A stretch of 32,811 bases of DNA. It comes from Lysobacteraceae bacterium PS02065. Lineage in GTDB: Bacteria; Pseudomonadota; Gammaproteobacteria; Xanthomonadales; Rhodanobacteraceae. The position numbers and the translations under genes are program-made. Shown in pieces: positions 1 to 7,193 of this stretch; within the stretch, counting starts at the first letter, position 1; the number at the start of each line of letters is the position of its first letter. Location: the NCBI GenBank assembly GCA_029959555.1, contig JASCPI010000051.1, forward strand, positions 1 to 32,811, in the 5' to 3' direction. Below the pieces are notes generated by a model, which saw nothing but the letters and a program-made list of their open reading frames with translations, had not been told where the DNA came from and did no database searches.

Positions 1-1440
1 GTCCGCGCCGAGATCGCGCGCCGTGCGCGTGTCGCGACGGCGCCAGGCCGCGAGCGCGGCGACGCGCTGGCGGAAATCGTCGCTGCGCGCGCCGGGGCCG
101 CGCAACGGACTGCGTGCCTCGACGAGCGCCACCGTATCGGCGGCGAGCGCCCGCTCGTCGGCCTTCGCACGCACGGCGGCCGCAGCGAGGCGCGGATGCG
201 CGCCGAACGCGAGCAGCTCGCGGCCGAGCGGCGTGATGCGGTCGTTCGTGTCGAACGCACCGAGCGCGCGCAGCAGGTCGCGCGCCTGCGCGAGCGCACC
301 CGCCGGCGGGGTGTCGAGCCACGGCAAGGCGTCGCTGCCCCAGGCCGCGAGTTCCAGCGCGAGCGAGGCCAGTTCGACCTGCGCGATCTCGGCGCTGCGT
401 GACGGATCGAGGCGCTTGCTCTGCGGCCACAGGCGATAGCAGATGCCGGGGCCGAGACGCCCTGCGCGTCCCGCACGCTGGTCGGCCGAGGCCTGCGCGA
501 TCATGACGGTCTGCAGGCGCGTGAACCCCGAATTCGGATCGAAGCGCGGCTCGCGCGCGAGGCCGCTGTCGACGACGGCGCGGATGCCGGGCAGGGTCAG
601 GCTCGACTCGGCGACGTTGGTCGCGAGCACGACACGCCGCCGGTCCGTGGCCGGCCGCAGCGCGGCGTGCTGGTCGGCGAGCGCGAGTTCGCCATGCAGC
701 GGCACGATCTCGGCATCGAGTTCGGCGAGTGCGCCCGCGGCGCGATCGATCTCGCGGCGGCCGGGCAGGAACACGAGCACGTCGCCGCCGCCCGCGGCGA
801 GCGCGTCGACGACCGCGCGACGCATGTGGAACGGCCAGCCCGGCTCGGGCCAGGTCTCGTTCGGACGAGGTGCGGGGTGTTCGATGCGCACCGGGAAGCT
901 GCGCCCGGCGCTGGTCAGGCGTGGCGCGTCGAGCCAGCGCGCGATGCGCTCGCCGTCGAGCGTGGCCGACATGATGACGAGACGCAGGTCCTCGCGCAGG
1001 TTGGCCTGCGCATCGATCGCGAGCGCGGCGCCGAGATCGCCGTGCAGGTGGCGTTCGTGGAACTCGTCGAACAGGATGGCGCCGACCCCGGGCAGCTCGG
1101 GGTCGTCCTGCAGCAGGCGCGTGAGGATGCCCTCGGTGACGACCTCGATGCGCGTCGCCGCCGAGACACGTGATTCGTTGCGGATGCGGTAGCCGACCGT
1201 CTCGCCGACGCGCTCGCCGCGTTCGCCGGCCATGAATTCGGCGGCGGCGCGCGCGGCGATGCGGCGAGGTTCCAGCAGCAGGATGCGGCGCCCGGCCAGC
1301 CACGGCGCATCGAGCAGCGCGGGCGGCACCTGCGTGGTCTTGCCTGCACCCGGAGGTGCTTCGAGCACGAGGCGCGGGTGTGCTTCGAGCGACGTCAGCA
1401 GCACGGGGAGGATGTCGTGGATCGGCAGCGGATCGCGCAT
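1..1440 (-). CDS. hrpB: ATP-dependent helicase HrpB (N-terminal 480 residues; C-terminus beyond the window)
   Basis: Superfamily 2 DEAH-type RNA helicase. Its start is inside the window and the frame stays open to the left edge (480 codons; HrpB is usually over 800 residues). Read from the ATG at 1440 it shows the Walker A motif PPGAGKTTQVP near residue 31, then PRRIAARAAAE (motif Ia), the DEFHER Walker B variant typical of HrpB, SATLD (motif III), ATNVAESSLTLPG (motif V) and QRAGRAGR (motif VI). DEFHER in place of DEAH separates HrpB from the related HrpA. The cellular substrate of HrpB is poorly defined; it is not the type III secretion regulator of the same name. It lies downstream of, and in the same direction as, the secreted-protein gene, with a strong hairpin between them, so it probably has its own transcript. 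Confidence 0.95.
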   Translation of the reverse strand, partial: MRDPLPIHDILPVLLTSLEAHPRLVLEAPPGAGKTTQVPPALLDAPWLAGRRILLLEPRRIAARAAAEFMAGERGERVGETVGYRIRNESRVSAATRIEVVTEGILTRLLQDDPELPGVGAILFDEFHERHLHGDLGAALAIDAQANLREDLRLVIMSATLDGERIARWLDAPRLTSAGRSFPVRIEHPAPRPNETWPEPGWPFHMRRAVVDALAAGGGDVLVFLPGRREIDRAAGALAELDAEIVPLHGELALADQHAALRPATDRRRVVLATNVAESSLTLPGIRAVVDSGLAREPRFDPNSGFTRLQTVMIAQASADQRAGRAGRLGPGICYRLWPQSKRLDPSRSAEIAQVELASLALELAAWGSDALPWLDTPPAGALAQARDLLRALGAFDTNDRITPLGRELLAFGAHPRLAAAAVRAKADERALAADTVALVEARSPLRGPGARSDDFRQRVAALAAWRRRDTRTARDLGAD

Positions 1441-1464
1441 GCGTTTCGGATCACCGCAAACGAC

Positions 1465-1491
1465 GACGGCGCGATCGTCGATCGCGCCGTC
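1465..1491 (-). terminator. Perfect 12-bp hairpin between the secreted-protein gene and hrpB
   Basis: Arms 1465-1476 (GACGGCGCGATC) and 1480-1491 are exact reverse complements around a 3-nt loop. The hairpin lies 20 bases past the stop codon of the upstream minus-strand gene and before the hrpB start. On the minus strand it is followed by gtcgtttg, not a real U-tract. It could be a weak intrinsic terminator or a 3'-end stabiliser. Confidence 0.5.
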
Positions 1492-1511
1492 GCGGGTTCA
1501 GGCGGTGGAGC

Positions 1512-2693
1512 TTACTCGCAGAACAGGCCGTTCTGGTTGCCGGTCGCCTTGAGGTTCAACGTGCGGTTGCCGGTCGGCACGTAGCCCGGCAAGCCGGCGC
1601 CCGACGCGAACGCGAAGCGCATGTCGCGGCACGACGGGAACGTGATCGTCACGTTGCCCCAGGCCGCGCGATCCGCGCCGCCCGGCTGGCTGCCACCGAA
1701 GCTGCCGTTGAACAGGTGGATCAACGGTGCGGTGACCGTGCGGGCGCCGCGCGCGACGTCCGCGCCGCCGTAGAGCCAGAACGGGACGCCGTCGGCGTCG
1801 TAGGTGTACCAGGCGATCTCGACCGACAGCACGCTCGGGCGCGCCTCGTCCTCGTTGACGCGGATGATCACGCCTTCGCCGCTGTGCGCGGGGTCGTACC
1901 AGTTCGAGCCGAGATAGCCGCTGATCGGCAGGTCGAGATAGGCGTCGGGATAGGTCGAACTGTTCGGGTTGTACGTCGGGACGTTGTCGATGTACGAGAA
2001 CGGATTCGTGTTGAAGAAGTTGTCGAAACGCACCGAGAAGGGCAGGTTGAAATCGAAATAGCCGGCATTGTCGAACGGGTAGTTCTCGAGCACGTACGTC
2101 GTGCTGTAGACGAGCGGCGAGTCGACCAGCGTGTCGGAGATGATCGTGTTCGGCTCGCTCGCGACACGCACGAACGACAGGCCGGCCGGGTTGCCGAAGT
2201 TCACCGTGCCCTGCGCGACTTCCACGCCCGGGAACAGCGGATAGATGTCGGCGTCGCCGTTGAACTCGGGGCGTCGGTCGATGCGCATCAGCGTGGCGGA
2301 ATTGAACAGCGTCGCGCTGCTGCAGGCGACGCGCCAGACCGTGACGGTGACGGTCTCGGTGTAATAGTTGCCCGCGCCGTCGGTCGCGGCGAGTGCGACG
2401 TTCTGGTTGCGGTAGATCGGGCCGCTCGCCGTGTCGGGCAGTGGATCGGCGAGGCAGCTGGGCGGATAGGCGCGCACCACGTTGACGAGGGGCTGGCCGG
2501 GGCGGGCGGCCGCGACGGCCTGCGTCGACTTGGAGGCGTCACGCGACTGGCGCAGCGCCTGCTGCTTGGCCTGCGCGCTCGTCGCGCGCGCGGCGCGGCC
2601 CTCGTCGTCGACGCTGGCGCGGGTGGCGGCGAATGCCGGGAGCGCGGACGCGAGCAGCGTCAGTGCGAGAACGAGGCGTGGGCGGATGGACAT
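1512..2693 (-). CDS. Secreted protein of unknown function
   Basis: 393 residues. The start at 2693 is chosen because ggggaga lies 7 bases upstream and the first 22 residues form a clear signal peptide (MSIRPR, a hydrophobic core, then ALPAFA before the cleavage site). The same frame stays open far upstream over tatD, but that part is antisense to a real gene. After a low-complexity linker rich in Ala, Arg and Gln (residues 25-65) comes an extracellular-looking body rich in Asn, Tyr, Phe and Asp with few charged clusters. The C-terminal third contains NWYDPAHSGEG, followed by a W-YTYD-G-PFWLYGG pattern. I associate this arrangement with exported proteins of Xanthomonadales, often next to surface or peptidase functions, but I know no established function. 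There are two Cys pairs that could form disulfides. Probably periplasmic or extracellular. Confidence 0.8.
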   Translation of the reverse strand: MSIRPRLVLALTLLASALPAFAATRASVDDEGRAARATSAQAKQQALRQSRDASKSTQAVAAARPGQPLVNVVRAYPPSCLADPLPDTASGPIYRNQNVALAATDGAGNYYTETVTVTVWRVACSSATLFNSATLMRIDRRPEFNGDADIYPLFPGVEVAQGTVNFGNPAGLSFVRVASEPNTIISDTLVDSPLVYSTTYVLENYPFDNAGYFDFNLPFSVRFDNFFNTNPFSYIDNVPTYNPNSSTYPDAYLDLPISGYLGSNWYDPAHSGEGVIIRVNEDEARPSVLSVEIAWYTYDADGVPFWLYGGADVARGARTVTAPLIHLFNGSFGGSQPGGADRAAWGNVTITFPSCRDMRFAFASGAGLPGYVPTGNRTLNLKATGNQNGLFCE

Positions 2694-2816
2694 CGATGTC
2701 TCCCCAGGGGCGGAAATCCGCATGGATGGTGGTGAAGCCGGAATGAATCGGTTGTGAACCCGGCCGGAATCGTTCGTTCGTCGCATAATGCCGGATTGTC
2801 CTCGTTCGAAGTGTCC

Positions 2817-3611
2817 ATGCAGCTCGTCGACATCGGTGCCAACCTGACCCACGAATCGTTTCGTCCGGATTACGACGCGCTGCTCGCGCGCGCGAAGGAG
2901 GCCGGTGTCGCGCAGATCGTCGTGACCGGTGCGAGTGCCGCCGGCAGCCGCTCGGCGCTCGCCCTGGCCAGGCAGCGTCCCGGCGAGCTGTTCGCGACGG
3001 CGGGCGTGCATCCGCACCATGCGATCGAGTACGACGATGCTACCGACGTGCTGCTGCGCGATCTCGTCGCACACGACGAGGTGCGGGCGGTCGGCGAGAT
3101 GGGCCTGGACTACAACCGGGACTTCTCGCCACGTGACGTGCAGCGCGAGGTGTTCGCGCGTCAGCTCGCGATCGCCGCGGCCTGCGGCAAGCCGCTGTTC
3201 CTGCACCAGCGCGACGCGCACGAGGATTTCATGGCCGTGATGCGCGCGTTCGACGGCCGCCTCGGTCGTGCCGTCGTGCACTGCTTCACGGGCACACGCG
3301 AGGAAATGACGGACTACCTCGACGCGGGCTGGTACATCGGGATCACGGGCTGGCTCTGCGACGAGCGCCGCGGCACGCACCTGCGCGAGCTCGTGCGCGA
3401 CATCCCGGCCGACCGCCTCATGATCGAGACCGACGCGCCGTACCTGCTTCCGCGCAGCGTGCGCCCGCAGCCCTCGCACCGCCGCAACGAGCCGATGTAC
3501 CTGCGCCACATCGTCGAGGAGCTCGCGCGCGACCGCGGCGAGGACGTCGAGGTGACGGCCGCCGCGACGACGGCGACCGCGCGTGCGTTCTTCGGGCTGC
3601 CGGCGGCCTGA
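2817..3611 (+). CDS. tatD: TatD metal-dependent DNase
   Basis: 264 residues, the usual TatD length. Starts at the ATG at 2817 (MQLVDIGANLTHESF); an earlier in-frame ATG at 2754 would add 21 residues unlike any TatD N-terminus. The sequence follows E. coli TatD closely: DIGANLT, AGVHPHHA, GEMGLDYNRDFS, LHQRDAHEDF, VVHCFTGTREEM, YIGITGWLCDERRG, IETDAPYLLPR and SHRRNEP. These carry the His, Glu and Asp metal ligands of the amidohydrolase-fold TIM barrel. TatD is a cytoplasmic magnesium-dependent 3'-5' exonuclease involved in DNA repair. Despite the name it is dispensable for Tat export, and no tatABC genes are visible here. Divergent from the secreted-protein gene, with a CATAAT -10-like sequence at 2784-2789. 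Confidence 0.95.
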   Translation: MQLVDIGANLTHESFRPDYDALLARAKEAGVAQIVVTGASAAGSRSALALARQRPGELFATAGVHPHHAIEYDDATDVLLRDLVAHDEVRAVGEMGLDYNRDFSPRDVQREVFARQLAIAAACGKPLFLHQRDAHEDFMAVMRAFDGRLGRAVVHCFTGTREEMTDYLDAGWYIGITGWLCDERRGTHLRELVRDIPADRLMIETDAPYLLPRSVRPQPSHRRNEPMYLRHIVEELARDRGEDVEVTAAATTATARAFFGLPAA

Positions 3612-3631
3612 GGCTCAGCCGGCGGCCTTGC

Positions 3632-4414
3632 TCACGAACGCAGCCCGATGCCGCGCTTGAGCAGCCACAGCCCGAGCGCGCCGAGGCCGATCACGAAACC
3701 GATCATGATCGCGTAGGCCGTGCCGAGCGGCACGTCGCTGCCGCCGAGCAGGCCGTAGCGGAACGCGTTGACCATGTAGAAGATCGGGTTCGCGTAGGTC
3801 AGCGCCTGCGCCCACTCGGGCAGCAGCTTGACCGAATAGAACACGCCGCCGAGGTAGGTCAGCGGGGTCAGGATGAAGGTCGGCACGATCGCGATGTCGT
3901 CGAACTTCTTCGCGTAGACGGCGTTGACGAAGCCCGCGAGCGAGAAGATCGTCGCACCGAGCACGACGGTCGACAGCATCACGAACGGATGCGGGATGCG
4001 CACGTGCGTGAACAGCATCGCGATGCCCAGCACGATGATGCCGACGAGCACGCCGCGCAGCACCGCGCCGGCGACGTAACCGGCGAGGATGACGATGTTC
4101 GGCATCGGGCTGACCAGCAGCTCCTCGACGTGGCGGCCGAACTTGGCACCGAAGAAACTCGACGAGATGTTGCCGTAGCTGTTCTGGATGATCGACATCA
4201 TGACCAGGCCCGGCACGATGAAGTCCATGTAGTCGTGACCGCCCATCTCGCCGATGCGGCTGCCGATAAGGCTGCCGAAGATCAGGAAGTACAGCGTCAT
4301 CGTGATCGCGGGCGGGACCAGGGTCTGGCCCCAGATGCGCAGGATGCGCATGACCTCGCGACGCACGATCGTCGCGAACGCGACGAGGTTCGGATGCCGG
4401 GACGGGGTGCTCAT
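3632..4414 (-). CDS. yadH: ABC-2 type transporter permease (YadH type)
   Basis: 260 residues and about six hydrophobic segments, the layout of the ABC-2 exporter permeases. After a short cytoplasmic N-terminus (residues 1-20) come TM segments around 35-55, 70-90, 115-140, 150-170, 180-200 and 230-250. The segments FGAKFGRHVEELLVSPMP and LTPLTYLGGVFYSVKLLP are typical of YadH. Its ATG overlaps the stop of the upstream ATPase gene by four bases (ATGA at 4411-4414), so the two are translationally coupled and form one exporter. The substrate is unknown; YadGH relatives are often assumed to export a lipid or polysaccharide-type molecule, but nothing here shows which. Confidence 0.9.
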   Translation of the reverse strand: MSTPSRHPNLVAFATIVRREVMRILRIWGQTLVPPAITMTLYFLIFGSLIGSRIGEMGGHDYMDFIVPGLVMMSIIQNSYGNISSSFFGAKFGRHVEELLVSPMPNIVILAGYVAGAVLRGVLVGIIVLGIAMLFTHVRIPHPFVMLSTVVLGATIFSLAGFVNAVYAKKFDDIAIVPTFILTPLTYLGGVFYSVKLLPEWAQALTYANPIFYMVNAFRYGLLGGSDVPLGTAYAIMIGFVIGLGALGLWLLKRGIGLRS

Positions 4415-5343
4415 GCCGCGTCCTTGTTGCCGGTGAGGCGCACGAACAGTTCCTCGAGTCGGTTGGATTTCGTGCGCATCGAGCGCACGCGGATGCCGGC
4501 GGCATCGAGCGTCGCGAACACGCGGTTGAGGTCCATCGCGCGCGGCATCTCGAGATCGAGCGTGTGCGCATCCTCGGCGGCGAGGGCGACGCCCTCGACG
4601 TGCGGCAGCGTCGCCGGCAGCGTGCCGTCGATGTCGAGCACGAAGCCCTCGACGTCGAGCTTGGCCAGCAGCGCCTTCATCGGCCCCTGCTCGATGATGC
4701 GGCCGCCGTCGATGATCGCGAGGTTGCGGCACAGGCTCTCGGCTTCCTCGAGGTAGTGCGTGGTGAGGATCACGGTCGTGCCGGCCGCGTTGACCTCGCG
4801 CAGGGTGCGCCACATGCCGCGGCGGATCTCGATGTCGACGCCGGCGGTGGGCTCGTCGAGGATCAGCAGGCGCGGCTCGGTCATCATCGCGCGGGCGATC
4901 ATGAGGCGGCGCTTCATGCCGCCCGAGAGCGTGCGCGACATCACCTGCGCCTTTTCCCACAGCTGCGCGCGCTTGAGTTCACGCTCGGCGCAGGCCATCG
5001 CCTCGTCGCGCGGGATGCCGTAGAAGCCCGCGTAGTTGACGAGGATGTCGAACGGCTTCTCGAACAGGTTGAAGTTCAGTTCCTGCGGCACCAGGCCGAT
5101 CATGCGCATCGCGGCACTGCGTTGCGCGAACAGGTCGGTGCCGAACACGCGCACCTCGCCCGAACTCGCGTTGACGAGCGAGCTGACGATGCCGATCAGG
5201 GTGGACTTGCCGGCGCCGTTGGGGCCGAGCAGGGCGAAGAAATCGCCCGGTTGCACGCTCAGCGAGACGCCCTTGAGGGCCTCCACGCCGGTCGCATAGA
5301 TCTTGCGCAGCTCGCGGATCTCGAGCGCGGGAGCGGTGGTCAT
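4411..5343 (-). CDS. yadG: ABC transporter ATP-binding protein (YadG type)
   Basis: 310 residues, matching E. coli YadG in length and sequence. Walker A GPNGAGKST near residue 40, Q-loop LVPQELNFN, signature LSGGMKRR, Walker B LLILDEPTAGVD and H-loop TTHYLEEAE are all intact. The C-terminal domain ends with NRLEELFVRLTG, as in YadG. It powers the YadH-type permease, whose start codon overlaps its stop codon. The start at 5343 lacks a good Shine-Dalgarno sequence, but MTTAPALEIRELRK fits the family N-terminus. Reading upstream on the minus strand, TATACT (complement of 5391-5396) is a good -10 element for this operon, leaving a leader of about 40 bases. Confidence 0.92.
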   Translation of the reverse strand: MTTAPALEIRELRKIYATGVEALKGVSLSVQPGDFFALLGPNGAGKSTLIGIVSSLVNASSGEVRVFGTDLFAQRSAAMRMIGLVPQELNFNLFEKPFDILVNYAGFYGIPRDEAMACAERELKRAQLWEKAQVMSRTLSGGMKRRLMIARAMMTEPRLLILDEPTAGVDIEIRRGMWRTLREVNAAGTTVILTTHYLEEAESLCRNLAIIDGGRIIEQGPMKALLAKLDVEGFVLDIDGTLPATLPHVEGVALAAEDAHTLDLEMPRAMDLNRVFATLDAAGIRVRSMRTKSNRLEELFVRLTGNKDAA

Positions 5344-5427
5344 CGAAGGGGGTCCACGGAGGGAAAACGGAGGGCCTGCATGGCGCTGCTAGTATAGCGG
5401 GCTGTCATCCAGCCCGTTTCCACGCCC

Positions 5428-6177
5428 GTGATCCGACAGTTCCCGCTGCGCCTGGCCGCCGCCCGCATGCTCGCGCCGAGCGTGCGCCACCTCGCGTTCG
5501 AGCGCGGCGACGGCGAGCCGTTCGCGTTCATCCCGGGCCAGTTCATCCAGATCCACTTCGACGACGCCGACGGCAAGCCGACCAAGCGCAGCTACTCGGT
5601 CGGCACGGTTGCGGCGGGCGACGCCACGCCGATCGACCAGCTCGAGATCGCGGTGTCGTACGTCGAAGGCGGCGCCGCGACGCAGCTGCTCGGCAACCTC
5701 GAGATCGGTGCGTCGGTCAGTGCGAGCGGACCGTACGGCCGCTTCTGCCTCATGGAGGCCGACACCAACCGCCGCTACCTGCTCGTCGCGACCGGCACGG
5801 GCGTGACGCCGTACCGCGCGATGCTGCCGCTGTTCGCGAAGCTGTCGCGCGAGCGCGGTTGCACGTTCGCACTCGTGTACGGCGCGCGCAGCGAGGCCGA
5901 GCTGCTCTACGGCGACGAGTTCGAGGCGTTCGCCGCGGCGAACCCCGGCTTCTCATTCCATCCGTGCTTCAGCCGGGTGCCGCGCGAGCCTGCGCGGGCC
6001 AGCGACCGTACCGGTCGCGTGCATGTCGCGCTCGAGGCGCTCGCACCCGACGCCGAAGGCGACATCGCCTACCTGTGCGGCAATCCCGACATGGTCGACG
6101 AGGCGTTCGCGCTGCTGCAGCAGGCCGGCCTGCCGGTCCGGCACATCCGCCGCGAGAAATACGTCTCCTCGCGCTGA
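5428..6177 (+). CDS. Ferredoxin-NADP reductase-like FAD/NAD(P)-binding oxidoreductase
   Basis: 249 residues, starting with GTG at 5428. It has the two-domain ferredoxin reductase fold without a fused iron-sulfur domain. The FAD-binding motif RSYS is at residues 54-57, a glycine-rich GPYG at 101-104, the NAD(P) phosphate loop ATGTGVTPYRAM at 121-132, YGARSEAELLY at 151-161 and the CGNPDMV nicotinamide-side motif at 217-223. The C-terminus EKYVSSR resembles bacterial Fpr-type enzymes. It likely transfers electrons between NADPH and a ferredoxin or flavodoxin in the cytoplasm, but the partner is not encoded nearby. It is divergent from the YadGH operon with 84 bp between starts. Confidence 0.85.
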   Translation: MIRQFPLRLAAARMLAPSVRHLAFERGDGEPFAFIPGQFIQIHFDDADGKPTKRSYSVGTVAAGDATPIDQLEIAVSYVEGGAATQLLGNLEIGASVSASGPYGRFCLMEADTNRRYLLVATGTGVTPYRAMLPLFAKLSRERGCTFALVYGARSEAELLYGDEFEAFAAANPGFSFHPCFSRVPREPARASDRTGRVHVALEALAPDAEGDIAYLCGNPDMVDEAFALLQQAGLPVRHIRREKYVSSR

Positions 6178-6194
6178 GCCCTTCCCGCCGGACC

Positions 6195-7193
6195 TCAGTA
6201 GGTGACCGTGACGACGATCGTGTCGGTGTAGACGCCGGCCGCGCGTGGCGACTGCGCGGGCACGCGGCCGTACACGGTGAGGTTCTGCGTCGTGCCGGTG
6301 CCCGTGCCCGTGAACGTGTCGGTGTTGAGCGTGTTGCCCCAGCGCTGGCTGCGCGTGGTGTTGCGGTAGAGCTCGTAGGTGACGAGGCCGCCCGGCCCGG
6401 TCATGCGGCGTACCTGGCCGCTCGCGTTCTGCCCGTTGTCGAGGCCGACCTGCCACGGCGCACGGTACGTGCAGCGCAGGCTGATCGCCGAGGTCGCGTC
6501 GGTGTTGCCGGCGAGCAGGCCGCTCACACCGCCGAAATCGTGCAGACCCGCGCCGACCGTGCACGCCGGCACGACCAGTGCGCCCGCATTGAACGCGAAC
6601 GTGCCGTTGTTGGCGGTGCCGCAGTCGGGCGGGAACACGCCGAGACTGAGCAGCGCCTCGTTGTAGCGGAACGAGAGCTTCGTGTTGGCGCCCGTGAACG
6701 CGCTGCCGTAGGTACCGACGCCGAGGCCGGTCTGGCCGGCCGGAACCTGGCCGTAGACGGTCGCGGTGCCGGTCTGCGTGGTGCCGACACCGAGGATCGT
6801 GAAGTACACGTCGGCGCCGATCGGCGAGACGCCCGGCGTGTCGACCGAACCCAGCACCTGCGTGCGCGCGGCGTCGCGGTACAGCTGGTAGTTCATCGTG
6901 TCGCCGCTCGGGTTGGTCATCTGGCGCGGCACGACCGTGCTGCCCTGCATGCCCGTGCCGACGCTGAAGCACAGGCGCGCGAACACGCCATAGAGATTGC
7001 CGAGCACACCGGCCGAGTACGTGCACTGGTAGTTGATCGTCGCGGTCGTGTTGACGAGCGCGCCGAGCGGGTCGACCGTGCCGAAGCTGACGTTGGTCAT
7101 CGTCGCGCTGCAGGTCACGGTGGCGGCGGCCGGTGCCGAGGCCGTCAGCATCACGAGCAGCAGGAGTGCGCGCAGGCGGCGGGTCAGAGGCAT
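6195..7193 (-). CDS. Two-domain spore coat U (SCPU) protein, probable fimbrial tip adhesin
   Basis: 332 residues with a signal peptide (MPLTRRLRALLLLVMLTASAPAAA). Two SCPU domains follow, roughly residues 25-165 and 185-332. Each has an N-terminal conserved Cys, a YxLYRD or YELYRN segment and a C-terminal VYGQVP or VYGRVP plus a donor-type beta strand. The chain ends TIVVTVTY, the same ending as the single-domain pilin at the head of the operon. In Csu-type archaic pili the two-domain CsuE subunit caps the fibre and mediates adhesion; this gene occupies the same position after the usher. Its ATG lies 10 bases inside the usher gene, indicating translational coupling. Confidence 0.85.
   Translation of the reverse strand: MPLTRRLRALLLLVMLTASAPAAATVTCSATMTNVSFGTVDPLGALVNTTATINYQCTYSAGVLGNLYGVFARLCFSVGTGMQGSTVVPRQMTNPSGDTMNYQLYRDAARTQVLGSVDTPGVSPIGADVYFTILGVGTTQTGTATVYGQVPAGQTGLGVGTYGSAFTGANTKLSFRYNEALLSLGVFPPDCGTANNGTFAFNAGALVVPACTVGAGLHDFGGVSGLLAGNTDATSAISLRCTYRAPWQVGLDNGQNASGQVRRMTGPGGLVTYELYRNTTRSQRWGNTLNTDTFTGTGTGTTQNLTVYGRVPAQSPRAAGVYTDTIVVTVTY

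Noticed and set aside
1356..2735. Plus-strand open frame opposite the secreted-protein gene
   Set aside because: Arg/Asp/Val-rich shadow frame; the minus strand has a signal peptide, a Shine-Dalgarno sequence and a domain.
2752..2789. Sigma-70 promoter TTGTGA / CATAAT for tatD
   Set aside because: The spacing between the boxes is 26 bp, too long; only the -10-like CATAAT is worth a mention.
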